DNA of 64,000 nt from contig NZ_VMNW02000037.1 of the NCBI RefSeq assembly GCF_007713735.2, forward strand, positions 1 through 64,000, written 5' to 3'. The position numbers and the translations under genes are program-made. The notes under the pieces were generated by a model. That model did not search any database, was not told the DNA's origin, and saw only the letters and a program-made list of their open reading frames with translations. The DNA comes from Amycolatopsis acidicola. GTDB taxonomy: Bacteria > Actinomycetota > Actinomycetes > Mycobacteriales > Pseudonocardiaceae. This document shows positions 1 to 8,535 of this stretch, one piece after another (position 1 is the first letter of the stretch; the number at the start of each line of letters is the position of its first letter).

Positions 1-407
1 GTGGTGGGCCGTCCGGGGATGGGCCGCATGCTGGGGTGGCGAATCGCTTGGGCAGGGTGGTGAACCGCTCGGTGGGGAGGCGGACGCCTCAGCGGGTGCC
101 GCCGGGCGAGGCGCGCGGGGAGAGAACGGGCACCATCCGCGCCGGAGCGGCAAACATGCCGTCGCGGCGGGCAAACACACGCACCGTAGCCGCCAAAACA
201 GAGCCGTGGCGGGCAAACACACCCGGCCGCGCTTCGCGTCGGCGAGTTGGCCGCCCGCGTCGGCGAGTTGGCCGTTCCCGTCGGTGAGTTGGCCGTTCCC
301 GTCGGTGAGTTGGCCGCCCGCGTCGGCGGCCGGAGTCCACTGTGGACCGGTCCCCGAACCGCCGCGGTAAACCCGCTGCGCCGGGCGCACGCCTCAGCGA
401 AAACCCC
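1..407. other. Non-coding stretch with 21-bp phased repeats
   Basis: No convincing gene is seen here. The reading frames that stay open encode arginine-rich or heptad-like products created by the repeat itself. Bases 1-148 hold nothing I can identify; the end of a gene lying to the left cannot be excluded. Bases 149-330 are the repeat block described separately. Bases 335-347 carry the perfect palindrome GTCCACTGTGGAC. The SDR gene on the minus strand ends at 408, so the stretch is its 3' flank. Confidence 0.6.
149..330. repeat. 21-bp phased repeat, 4+4 units in opposite orientation
   Basis: The core GGCAAAC (or a close variant) begins at 149, 170, 191 and 212. The core GAGTTGG begins at 244, 265, 286 and 307. 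Every step is exactly 21 bp. The second core read on the other strand is CCAACTC, so the two halves are units of one family in opposite orientation, and the block could fold as a long imperfect hairpin. The same family recurs at 11722-11868 and 17024-17181, each time directly 3' of a gene. Confidence 0.85.
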
Positions 408-1130
408 TCACCGGCCGGGGAGCAACCGCGAGCGTTGGTCCACCAGCTCCGCATACGTGCCGTCGCGTTCGGCCCAGCGGTGAGTCAGGACGCGGTCCAC
501 CAGGATCTCGGCGGGGGTCGGTTCCTTCGCCAGCAACGGCATCACCTCGTCGAGATACGCGTCGAGGGGCAGGGCCGCCGGGTTCACCTTCTCCTGCCCG
601 GCGGTGGCGACCGCGGGCGGCACCAGCTCGGCCACCTCGACGCCCGTCCCCGCGAGCTGCGCCCGCAGCGATTCCGTATAGGCGTGCACACCGGCCTTCG
701 ACGCGCCATAAGCGGGCATGAGCGGGAACGGCAGAAACGCGATCCCCGAGCTCACCGTGAGAATCGTCCCCGCACCACGCCCGACGAGGTGCGGCGTGAA
801 AGCACTGACGACGCGGATGGTGCCCAGCAGGTTCGTCTCGATCGTCGTCTCGGCCGCCGCGAGGTGCGACGGATCGCGCAGATCTTCGGGAAGCATGACG
901 CCGGACATCGTGACCACGACATCGAGCCCGGGATGAGCGGCGAGCACTTCGTCACGGGCGCGGCTGACCGACTCCGGATCGGTGACGTCGATCCGGACCG
1001 TGCCGGGCCCCTCAGGATCCCGCCCACCGACGACCACCGTGCTCCCCGCGTCCGCGAACCGGCGCGCGAGCCCGCGCCCGATTCCCGAAGTACCGCCGAC
1101 GACCAAAACCGTCCGGTTGCCGATCTCCAT
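408..1130 (-). CDS. SDR-family oxidoreductase
   Basis: A 240-residue classical short-chain dehydrogenase/reductase, expected to be a cytosolic NAD(P)-dependent enzyme. The N-terminal glycine motif GGTSGIG (cofactor binding) follows the first beta strand, and the active-site Tyr-x3-Lys is in MPAYGASK. It resembles the DltE-like subgroup; the substrate cannot be read from the sequence. The frame continues upstream, but the ATG at 1130 is preferred because AGGAGGTC lies just before it and the cofactor fold begins directly after. It is divergent from the M20 gene. Its 3' end abuts a 21-bp repeat block. Confidence 0.85.
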   Translation of the reverse strand: MEIGNRTVLVVGGTSGIGRGLARRFADAGSTVVVGGRDPEGPGTVRIDVTDPESVSRARDEVLAAHPGLDVVVTMSGVMLPEDLRDPSHLAAAETTIETNLLGTIRVVSAFTPHLVGRGAGTILTVSSGIAFLPFPLMPAYGASKAGVHAYTESLRAQLAGTGVEVAELVPPAVATAGQEKVNPAALPLDAYLDEVMPLLAKEPTPAEILVDRVLTHRWAERDGTYAELVDQRSRLLPGR

Positions 1131-1267
1131 CCTGACCTCCTCGAACTGGGCTACAGCAACCACCGTGCCCCGCATCCGCGCCGCTGGGGAGATCCCCGCC
1201 GATCCTGGGAGTGGCGGGACCCCCGTCCGGACGGCACGCCACCGGGCCGGCGCCTAGGATCACCGTC

Positions 1268-2602
1268 GTGACCGGACCCGAGGAGCTCAAATCCCTTGCC
1301 TGCGCCGAAATCGACCGGCGCGCCGGCGAGATCGTCGCGCTGAGCGAGGACATCATGCGGCATCCCGAGACGGGCTACCGCGAGTTCCGCACGGCCGACG
1401 TCGTCGCCGGACAGCTCGAGGCGCTCGGCCTCACCCCGGAAACGGGGCTCGCGCGCACGGGCGTGAAGGCACGGATGAGCGGGCGCGCGGCGGGCCCCAC
1501 CGTGGGCATCCTCAGCGAGCTGGACAGCCTCGTCATCCCCGATCATCCTTACGCCGACCCGGAAACGGGCGCCGCGCACGCCTGCGGGCACAACTCGCAA
1601 ATCGCCGCGATGGTCGGCGCGGGGATCGGGCTCGCGACCGTCCACGAGGAACTCGACGGCGACGTCGTGCTGTTCGCCGTACCCGCCGAGGAATGCATCC
1701 AGACGAGCTGGCGCCTCGGCCTGCGCGACGCGGGCGAACTGCACCACACCGCGGGCAAGGCCGAGCTGATCCGCCGCGGCCATTTCGACGACGTCGACCT
1801 CGCGCTGCTCACCCACGCCGGCACCCCGGAACCCGCGCTGGGCCTGGGTTTCACCGGCACCGGCTCGCTGCTCATGCGCGTCCGCTTCCACGGCAAAGCC
1901 GCACACGCCGCCGCCTCCCCCGAAGCCGGGATCAGCGCGTACAAGGCGGCCACGGTCGCGATCGCCGCGATCGACGCGCACCGCGAGATGTTCCGCGAGG
2001 GCGACGGGATCCGCGTGCACCACCTGATCACGCATTCGGGCGCGGCCGTCAGCTCCATCCCGGCGCTGACCGAAATGGAGATCCTCGTCCGCGCGCACAC
2101 GATCGACGCCCTGCGCGCGACGGCGAAGCGGGTCGAGGGCGCGCTGCGCGGGGGCGCTCTCGCGATGGGTGCCGACGTCGAAATCCTCACCACGGTCTCG
2201 TTCCTCCCCTACGCCGACGACGCCCCGCTCGCCGAAGTGGTCGAGGCGAACGCGCGCGAGCTCGTCGGCGACGGGTACGCGCGGCTGACCGGGTCCGGTG
2301 GCGGTTCGACGGACATGGGCGACCTGAGCCGGGTCATGCCGGTGGTGCAGGCGATGGCGGCCGCCGGGGTGGACGCGCCCTTCCACGGCAACGCTTTCCA
2401 CACCGCCGACCACGTGTCCGCCGCCGTGGTCCCGGCCAAGCTGATGGCCATGACCGCGATCGACCTCCTGCACGACGGCGCCGCCCGTGCCCGCGAGGTG
2501 ATCGCCGGCAGCGGGCCGAAACTGTCGCGTGAGGACTTCGCCGGACTGCACGACTCCCTGACGCGCGAGTCCGTGTTCCGCAGTACTGATCACGCCTTGT
2601 GA
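1268..2602 (+). CDS. M20-family amidohydrolase (AbgB/Acy1-like)
   Basis: A 444-residue zinc-dependent amidohydrolase of peptidase family M20, of the type that hydrolyses N-acyl or p-aminobenzoyl amino acids in the cytoplasm. HACGHN near residues 103-108 supplies metal ligands, VPAEE near 137 the catalytic and bridging glutamates, and HAAASPEAG the dimerisation-domain histidine. The Asn in HACGHN is typical of the AbgB/Acy1L2 branch. The GTG at 1268 is chosen because homology begins there; the frame is open back to an ATG at 1211. It lies just upstream of the riboswitch operon, so any metabolic link to that operon is inference. Confidence 0.85.
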   Translation: MTGPEELKSLACAEIDRRAGEIVALSEDIMRHPETGYREFRTADVVAGQLEALGLTPETGLARTGVKARMSGRAAGPTVGILSELDSLVIPDHPYADPETGAAHACGHNSQIAAMVGAGIGLATVHEELDGDVVLFAVPAEECIQTSWRLGLRDAGELHHTAGKAELIRRGHFDDVDLALLTHAGTPEPALGLGFTGTGSLLMRVRFHGKAAHAAASPEAGISAYKAATVAIAAIDAHREMFREGDGIRVHHLITHSGAAVSSIPALTEMEILVRAHTIDALRATAKRVEGALRGGALAMGADVEILTTVSFLPYADDAPLAEVVEANARELVGDGYARLTGSGGGSTDMGDLSRVMPVVQAMAAAGVDAPFHGNAFHTADHVSAAVVPAKLMAMTAIDLLHDGAARAREVIAGSGPKLSREDFAGLHDSLTRESVFRSTDHAL

Positions 2603-2634
2603 TCGTTGTCTCAGCGTCAACAGGCCCGTACGGG

Positions 2635-2640
2635 TGATAA
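2635..2640 (+). promoter_or_regulatory. Possible -10 element of the riboswitch transcript
   Basis: TGATAA ends five bases before the first helix of the SAM-IV aptamer, the right place for a -10 box. I see no convincing -35 at 17 bp spacing, so this remains tentative. Confidence 0.3.
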
Positions 2641-2645
2641 GTTCT

Positions 2646-2764
2646 GGTCCGTCATGAGTTCCGGCGCCAAGCCCCGGCTGGCCGGACGGCAACCCTCCAA
2701 CTGCGGTGGGGTGCCCCGGGTGAAGACATGGCCGCCCACGGCGCGTGGGAGGCAAGCGCGGACC
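2646..2764 (+). ncRNA. SAM-IV riboswitch
   Basis: The stretch carries the conserved SAM-IV core: a GTCATGAGT segment, CAAGCCCCGGCT, GGCAACCCTCCAACTGCGG and GGGGTGCCCCGGGTGAAG. Its closing helix P1 pairs GGTCCG (2646-2651) with CGGACC (2759-2764). Downstream, AGGTC/GACCT and CCTC/GAGG can pair around the GAGG ribosome-binding site near 2787, which suggests translational control when SAM is abundant. SAM-IV aptamers are known from actinomycetes, usually ahead of sulfur-metabolism genes. Here the element precedes a PotABCD-like importer and hydantoinase genes. The call rests on motif recall; no covariance model was run. Confidence 0.85.
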
Positions 2765-2802
2765 TGCCAGCCCAGGTCCCTCTGACCTGAGGACGATGCA
2801 CG

Positions 2803-3885
2803 ATGCTCAAACGCGTGGGCGCGATCGTGGCCGCGGCGGCCGTCCTGTTCACCGGCGCGTGTTCGGTGGACACGGCGAACACCGGCGGCTCCGGGGATTC
2901 CGGCCGGTCGATCACGGTGACGGCGTTCGCGGGGGCGTGGAGCGACGCCTTCCGGACGTCCTTTGTGGAGCCGTTCGAAAAGGAAACCGGCATCAAGGTG
3001 AACCTGGTGCTGGGCGCGGACGCCGACTGGCTGACCAAGCTGCGCGCGGCGAACGGCAAGAACCCGCCGTTCGACCTGGTGGCCTTCACCTCCGAGTCGG
3101 TGCGGGCCGCGGTCGGCGGCAACCTGCTGCAGCCGCTGGACACCGCGAAGATCACCACCTGGCCGCAGCTGTCGAACACGCTGGTGCAGCAGGGTTCGGT
3201 GGACGGCAAGGCTTACGGCGCCCCGCTGACCACCGGTTCGCTGGGCTGGCTCTACCGCACGGACAAGATCACCGATCCGCCCAAGGACTGGCAGGACATC
3301 TTCGATCCGGCCTACTGCGGGCACATCGCGCTGCCCCCGCTGACCTACAACCCGGGTATGCAGTTCTTCTCCGCGCTGGTGCACAGCCTCGGCGGGCAGC
3401 TGTCGAATCCGTCCGATGTGGACCGTGCCTTCGCGCAGCTGGAGAAGCTCAAGGGCTGCGTGACCTCGTACCCGGCGGACGCGGGCAGCGTGGCGACGAC
3501 CGTGCAGAACGGTGACGCGTGGATCGTGCCCTTCTGGGACGGCCGCGCGCTGGCGATGGAGAAGGCGGGCCAGCCGATCGGCTTCACCTACCCGGCCTCG
3601 GGCGCGGTCGGCGCGCTCACCTCGTACTACGTCCCGGCCGGCACCACTCACTCCGACGACGTCTACAAGTTCCTCAACTACCTGACCGCCGCGCAGTACC
3701 AGAAACCCTTCGCGGAGGCCACGTTCTACGGCGCGGGCAACGACACCATCACCTACAGCGCGGACTTCGACGCCAAGATCAAGCACGGCGAGGACGTGTA
3801 CAAGACCTTCACCTGGGTCGACTACGCGGCCGCGACCCCCAACCTGAACAGCTGGCAGCAACGATGGAACCAGATCTTCGGGTGA
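2803..3885 (+). CDS. ABC transporter substrate-binding lipoprotein (PotD-like)
   Basis: A 360-residue extracellular solute-binding protein of the spermidine/putrescine/iron type. A lipoprotein signal peptide ends in FTGAC with the lipidated Cys at residue 20, then comes a Ser/Gly-rich linker and the mature domain starting ITVTAFAGAW. It should sit outside the membrane, tethered by lipid, and deliver ligand to the two permeases encoded downstream. It is the first gene behind the SAM-IV riboswitch, so its ligand is plausibly a sulfur compound, a methionine derivative or a polyamine; the sequence does not decide. It overlaps the ATPase start by 4 bp. Confidence 0.9.
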   Translation: MLKRVGAIVAAAAVLFTGACSVDTANTGGSGDSGRSITVTAFAGAWSDAFRTSFVEPFEKETGIKVNLVLGADADWLTKLRAANGKNPPFDLVAFTSESVRAAVGGNLLQPLDTAKITTWPQLSNTLVQQGSVDGKAYGAPLTTGSLGWLYRTDKITDPPKDWQDIFDPAYCGHIALPPLTYNPGMQFFSALVHSLGGQLSNPSDVDRAFAQLEKLKGCVTSYPADAGSVATTVQNGDAWIVPFWDGRALAMEKAGQPIGFTYPASGAVGALTSYYVPAGTTHSDDVYKFLNYLTAAQYQKPFAEATFYGAGNDTITYSADFDAKIKHGEDVYKTFTWVDYAAATPNLNSWQQRWNQIFG

Positions 3886-4895
3886 GCGAGCACCTCGAGA
3901 TCACCGGCCTGACCGCGGGCTACGACGGGAACTCCGTCCTGGACGTGGACGCGCTCAGCGTCCGCAAGGGCGAGTTCCTGTCGGTGCTCGGCCCGAGCGG
4001 CTGTGGCAAGACGACCCTGCTCAACACGCTCGCCGGGTTCATCAAACCGAAGTCCGGCACCATCAGCCTCGACGGCGAGGACCTCACCGCGGTGCCGCCG
4101 TACCGTCGCGGGCTCGGCCTGGTGTTCCAGAACTACGCGCTGTTCCCGCATCTCAGCGTCGCCGACAACGTCGCCTACGGTCTCAAGGCGCGCAAGGTAC
4201 CCAAGGCCGAGCGCGCGGAACGCGTGGAAGAGGCGCTGCGCCTGGTCAGCCTGAGCGAGTTCGCCGGGCGCCGTCCGCGTCAGCTTTCCGGTGGGCAGCA
4301 GCAGCGGGTGGCCGTCGCGCGGGCGCTGGCGATCCGGCCTTCGCTGGTGCTGCTGGACGAACCACTGTCCAATCTGGACGCCAAGCTGCGCCGCGAGATG
4401 CGTGTCGAGCTGCGCGCGCTGCAGCAGCGCCTGGGTATCACGATGGTGTTCGTGACGCACGACCAGGAGGAGGCGCTCGCGCTCTCCGACCGGATCGTGC
4501 TGCTCAACGGCGGCCGGGTCGAGCAGGCCGGGACGCCGGAAGAGGTGTACCGGACGCCGGCCACGCGCTTCGTCGCCGAGTTCCTCGGGGCCGCGAACGT
4601 GCTGGAGGGCAAGGCCGGAGACGGCAAGCTGACCGTCGGCGAGAACAGCTTCCCTTGGCAGGGCGAGGTTTCCGGCGACGTGACCATCGCCGTGCGGCCC
4701 GAGCGCGTGCGCCTCGGCGGCGAGGATTGGCCGAAGGCGAAGGTCGTGTTGCGGTCGTTCCTCGGCGACACCTGGCAGGTCGAGCTGGTCCTGCCCGGCG
4801 GTATCCGGCTGACGGCCCGCGCGGACGAGGCCCCGGCCGAGGGCAGTGAAGTTCCGGTGAGCTGGGAGCCAGGCGATGTCATCGTCCTCGGCTGA
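3882..4895 (+). CDS. ABC transporter ATP-binding protein (PotA-like)
   Basis: A 337-residue ATPase that powers the importer. Walker A is GPSGCGKTT, the signature is LSGGQQQRVAVARAL, Walker B is LVLLDEPLSNLD, and the switch His follows in FVTHDQEEAL. The C-terminal ~100 residues form a TOBE-like regulatory domain, as in PotA/MalK ATPases. The GTG start at 3882 overlaps the stop of the binding-protein gene (GTGA), showing translational coupling. The open frame runs further upstream, but only as a shadow of the previous gene. Confidence 0.92.
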   Translation: MSEHLEITGLTAGYDGNSVLDVDALSVRKGEFLSVLGPSGCGKTTLLNTLAGFIKPKSGTISLDGEDLTAVPPYRRGLGLVFQNYALFPHLSVADNVAYGLKARKVPKAERAERVEEALRLVSLSEFAGRRPRQLSGGQQQRVAVARALAIRPSLVLLDEPLSNLDAKLRREMRVELRALQQRLGITMVFVTHDQEEALALSDRIVLLNGGRVEQAGTPEEVYRTPATRFVAEFLGAANVLEGKAGDGKLTVGENSFPWQGEVSGDVTIAVRPERVRLGGEDWPKAKVVLRSFLGDTWQVELVLPGGIRLTARADEAPAEGSEVPVSWEPGDVIVLG

Positions 4896-5751
4896 GAAGC
4901 CGCGCCGGCGCGGGCTGACCTTCGTCCTGCCGGCGCTGGCGTTCCTGATCTTCCTGCTGATCGTGCCCATGGTCCGGATGCTGATCATGAGCTTCCACCC
5001 GGTCGACCAGTACGGCGCCGCGCTGCCCGGGTTCACCGGGGCGCAGTACGGCCGCGTGTTCGGCGAGTCGTTCTTCCTCGAAGCGTTGCTGCACAGCCTG
5101 GTCGTCGCGCTGGTGGTGACGGCGCTGTGCCTCGTGCTCGGCTACGCGGCGGCGTACGTGCTCGCCCACCGCAGGCCCGGCGTCGTGCGGACTTTGTTGC
5201 TGCTCATCGTGATCTCGCCGCTGCTGACGAGCGTGGTCGTGCGCACCTACGGCTGGTCGGTGCTGCTGTCCGGCAACGGGCTCGTGAACCGCGTGCTCGT
5301 CGGCCTCGGCCTGAGCGACCAGCCGGTGAACCTGCTCGGCAGCACCGGCGCGGTGATCGTCTCGGTGACGCACGTGCTGCTGCCGTTCGCGATCGTCCCG
5401 CTCACCACGGCGCTGCGGAACATCGAGCCGAACCTCTCGCGCGCGTCGCTGAGCCTGGGCGCGGGCCCGGCGCGCACGTTCTGGCGCGTGACCGTTCCGC
5501 TGAGCCTGCCAGGCGTCGCGGCCGGTGTGCTGATCGTCTTCTCGCTGGCGATGGGCATCTACATCACCCCGATGCTGATCGGCGGCACCAACCAGCCGCT
5601 GGCCGGAATCCGGGTCTACGACCAGGTTTCGAGCGTGTTCGACTACCCGATGGCCGCGGCGCTGTCGTTCGTGCTGCTCCTGCTCACGGGGGTCTGCACG
5701 GCGCTCTTCGGCGGCGGGTTCCGGCTGTGGACGCGGAGGCTCAATGGCTAA
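4876..5751 (+). CDS. ABC transporter permease (PotB-like)
   Basis: A 291-residue inner-membrane permease with about six hydrophobic segments, the first at residues ~14-32. The EAA loop, which contacts the ATPase, is visible around RASLSLGAGPARTFWRV. The start ATG lies inside the 3' end of the ATPase gene (20-bp overlap), as expected in a coupled operon. It pairs with the permease immediately downstream to form the membrane channel of the PotABCD-type importer. Confidence 0.9.
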   Translation: MSSSSAEKPRRRGLTFVLPALAFLIFLLIVPMVRMLIMSFHPVDQYGAALPGFTGAQYGRVFGESFFLEALLHSLVVALVVTALCLVLGYAAAYVLAHRRPGVVRTLLLLIVISPLLTSVVVRTYGWSVLLSGNGLVNRVLVGLGLSDQPVNLLGSTGAVIVSVTHVLLPFAIVPLTTALRNIEPNLSRASLSLGAGPARTFWRVTVPLSLPGVAAGVLIVFSLAMGIYITPMLIGGTNQPLAGIRVYDQVSSVFDYPMAAALSFVLLLLTGVCTALFGGGFRLWTRRLNG

Positions 5752-6529
5752 GCTGCTGACCGTCGCGGGCCGGGTGTTCGCGGGTCTGGTCTTCCTGTTC
5801 CTGCTGGCGCCGCTCGTGGTGCTGGTGGTGGCGTCGTTCAACTCGGCGGACTCGGTGGCGTTCCCGCCGTCCGGGTTCTCGCTGCGCTGGTACTCCGCGG
5901 TGCTGTCCTCACCGGACTGGCTGGTGTCGTTCCAGCTTTCCGGGTTGCTGGTGGTGTTCGTCGTGCTCACCACGGTGGTGCTCGGCACCACGGCGGCGTA
6001 CGGCATCGCGCGCGGGACGTTTCCCGGAAAGGGCGCGCTGGCCGGGTTAGCGCTGGGCCCGCTGCTCATCCCGGAGATCATCATCGCCCTCGGGCTCCTG
6101 TACTACCTGCAGGGTCTGCAGCTGACGAACACGATCACCGGGCTGTGGCTGGCGCATTCGCTGATCGCGCTCCCCTACGTCGTGCGCGCGGTGCTGGTGA
6201 GCGCGTCCGGCCTGGACGTGACGCTGGAACGGGCGGCCGCGAGCCTCGGCGCGAGCAACCGCCGCGTGTTCTGGACGGTCACGCTTCCCTTGCTGCGCCC
6301 CGGAATTATCGCCGGAGCCGTCTTCGCCGCCGTCACCTCGCTCGGCGAAGTGGCCATCACCGCGCTCGTCGCCGGGGCGAACACCACCACCGTGCCGCTG
6401 CGCATCTTCTCGGCCGTCCAGTTCCAGCTGGACCCGTCGGTCGCCGCGGTGTCCACCCTGCTGCTGGCCGCCAGCGTCATCGTGATGCTGGTACTGGAGC
6501 GATTCGTGCGCCTGTCGGAGCTGCTGTGA
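5744..6529 (+). CDS. ABC transporter permease (PotC-like)
   Basis: A 261-residue second permease of the importer, with a first membrane segment at about residues 8-30 and the EAA loop around RAAASLGASNRRVFWTV. It overlaps the preceding permease by 8 bp and the following HyuA gene by 4 bp (GTGA), so transport and the downstream hydrolase genes form one coupled unit. Confidence 0.9.
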   Translation: MAKLLTVAGRVFAGLVFLFLLAPLVVLVVASFNSADSVAFPPSGFSLRWYSAVLSSPDWLVSFQLSGLLVVFVVLTTVVLGTTAAYGIARGTFPGKGALAGLALGPLLIPEIIIALGLLYYLQGLQLTNTITGLWLAHSLIALPYVVRAVLVSASGLDVTLERAAASLGASNRRVFWTVTLPLLRPGIIAGAVFAAVTSLGEVAITALVAGANTTTVPLRIFSAVQFQLDPSVAAVSTLLLAASVIVMLVLERFVRLSELL

Positions 6530-8535
6530 CCATTCGAGCCGGAATCGACGTCGGCGGCACGTTCACCGACTTCGTCCTCGCCGGCGCGGGCGAGGAAGTG
6601 CTGCACCACAAGGAACCGAGCACGCCCGCGGACCCGACCGAGGCCGTCGCGCGCGGCCTGGCCGCGATCGCGGAGCTGGCCGGGATCGCGCCCGGCGAGT
6701 TCGGCGCGATCACCCACGGCACGACGATCGGGCTGAACACGATCATCCAGCGGCGCGGCGCGCGGCTCGCGCTCGTGGTGACCGAGGGATACCGCGACAT
6801 CCTGGAGATCGGGCGCAGCCGTCTGCCCTCGTCGTTCGACCTGCACGCGGCGAAGGAAGAGCCGCTCGTGCCGCGCGAAGTGGTCGTCGAACTGCCCGCG
6901 CGCCTGAACCCGGACGGCACCCCGGCCCGCACCCCGACCGACGAGGACCTGGCCCGCGCCGCCGCTTCGATCGACGCGGACGCCGTCGCGGTCGTCGTGC
7001 TCCACGCCCACACCAACCCGGAGTTCGAGGCGGACATCGCGGCCCGGCTGGCGAACCTGTTGCCGGGCACCGAAGTCGCGGCCTCGGCCACGGTGTGGCC
7101 GGAGGTGCGGGAGTACGAACGGGCACTGGTGGCCTGTCTCAACGCCTACATCCAGCCGCTGATGCACGCCTACTTCGAGCGGCTGGAAGAGCGGCTCGCC
7201 GCGCTGGGAGTAACGGCGCCGGTCACCATCGCGGGCTCGAACGGCGGCGCGCTCAGCCTTTCCGCGGCGGTCGGCCGTCCTATCGAGACAGTCCTCTCCG
7301 GACCGGCCTCCGGCGTGACGGCCGCGACGAAACTCGCCGGAGAGGCGGGGATCGGGCGGCTGGTCACGTTCGACATGGGCGGCACGAGCAGCGACATCGC
7401 GGTCGCGCTGGACGGGGCGCCGGAGATCGCCACCCGCACCACGGTCGGCGGGCTGCCCCTGGTGCTGCCGGTGGTCGCGGTCAACGCGATCGGCGCGGGC
7501 GGCGGATCCGTGGTGCGCGTGGACGAACAGGGCGTGCTCAAGGTCGGCCCGGAAAGCACGGGCGCGGTGCCCGGCCCGGTCGCCTACGGGCGCGGCGGCA
7601 CCCGGCCCGCCGTCACCGACTGCTACCTGCGCACCGGGCTGATCGACCCTGGCTCGTTCCTCGGTGGCCGGATGACGCTCGACGCCGGCGCGGCGGACAG
7701 GGCGCTCGCGGAGGTCGGCGAGCGGATCGGGCTGGACAGCATCCGTGCCGCGGCCGCGGCCCTGCGTGTCGCGACCGCGGGAATGGCCGTGGAACTGCAG
7801 AAGATCCTGGTGCAGCGCGGACTGGACCCCGCCGAGTTCACGCTGGTGCCCGTCGGCGGCGCGGGCCCCACGCACGCGGCGGCCCTCGCCGAGGAGGCGG
7901 GCATCAGTGAGATCGTGGTGCCGCCCGCGGCGGCCACGTTCTGCGCGCTCGGCGCCGCGGCCGCGGACCTGCGCCGTGACTTCGCGCGCAGCCTGCGCCG
8001 TCCGCTCGACGCGGCGGGAATCGCGCGGCTGCGGGACATCCTCGCCGAACTGGAGCAGCAGGCGCGGGTGTGGCTGGGCGAGCAGGGTGTGGCGACCGGG
8101 CAACCGCGGTTCGACGTATCCGCGGATCTCAGCTACCTCGGGCAGGCGTTCGAGCTGCGCGTACCCCTGACCGACCTGACCGAAGAAGCCGTGGCCGAAG
8201 CGTTGCACGCGGAACACGAGCGGCTGTACGGCTTCCGGGACACCACCGCGCCGATCCGGCTCGGGACGGCGCGGCTCACCGTGGTCGGGCCCGTCCCGCC
8301 GTTGCCGTCGAGGACCGTGCCGGCCGGGGGCGGCGAGCCGGAGCCGGGCGGCACCCGGCCGGTGTTCCTCGGTGAGGACTGGACAGAGGCCCGCGTCTAC
8401 CAGCGGGCGGCCTTGCGGGCCGGAGACCGGTTCTCCGGGCCCGCCGTCGTGGAGCAGGAGGACACCACCGTGGTCGTGCCCGGGGGCTGGTCGGTGACCG
8501 TGGACGAGTTCGGCAACCTGCGGGTGCGGCGATGA
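6526..8535 (+). CDS. Hydantoinase/oxoprolinase family protein, subunit A
   Basis: A 669-residue HyuA-type subunit of ATP-dependent hydantoinases, 5-oxoprolinases and acetone carboxylases. The family opens cyclic amides using ATP. The N-terminal GIDVGGTFTDF is the ASKHA phosphate-binding motif, and THGTTIGLNTI and FDMGGTSSDI are the further family signatures. The GTG at 6526 overlaps the stop of PotC; the frame upstream is a shadow. It overlaps HyuB by 4 bp. The substrate may be the compound brought in by the importer, possibly a sulfur-containing cyclic amide given the SAM-IV control. That link is inference. Confidence 0.9.
   Translation: MTIRAGIDVGGTFTDFVLAGAGEEVLHHKEPSTPADPTEAVARGLAAIAELAGIAPGEFGAITHGTTIGLNTIIQRRGARLALVVTEGYRDILEIGRSRLPSSFDLHAAKEEPLVPREVVVELPARLNPDGTPARTPTDEDLARAAASIDADAVAVVVLHAHTNPEFEADIAARLANLLPGTEVAASATVWPEVREYERALVACLNAYIQPLMHAYFERLEERLAALGVTAPVTIAGSNGGALSLSAAVGRPIETVLSGPASGVTAATKLAGEAGIGRLVTFDMGGTSSDIAVALDGAPEIATRTTVGGLPLVLPVVAVNAIGAGGGSVVRVDEQGVLKVGPESTGAVPGPVAYGRGGTRPAVTDCYLRTGLIDPGSFLGGRMTLDAGAADRALAEVGERIGLDSIRAAAAALRVATAGMAVELQKILVQRGLDPAEFTLVPVGGAGPTHAAALAEEAGISEIVVPPAAATFCALGAAAADLRRDFARSLRRPLDAAGIARLRDILAELEQQARVWLGEQGVATGQPRFDVSADLSYLGQAFELRVPLTDLTEEAVAEALHAEHERLYGFRDTTAPIRLGTARLTVVGPVPPLPSRTVPAGGGEPEPGGTRPVFLGEDWTEARVYQRAALRAGDRFSGPAVVEQEDTTVVVPGGWSVTVDEFGNLRVRR

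Noticed and set aside
149..330. CRISPR array
   Set aside because: Units are contiguous 21-bp copies with no unique spacers and no cas genes nearby.
36..454. Small proteins with heptad-like Val-Gly-Glu-Leu-Ala or Arg-rich repeats
   Set aside because: The 7-residue period is a direct consequence of the 21-bp DNA repeat; no ribosome-binding site or conserved start, and the same blocks elsewhere lack an open frame of the same kind.
1151..2755. A 534-residue open frame on the minus strand over the M20 gene
   Set aside because: The opposite strand carries clear M20 metal motifs; the antisense product has only low-complexity Arg/Gly/His composition.
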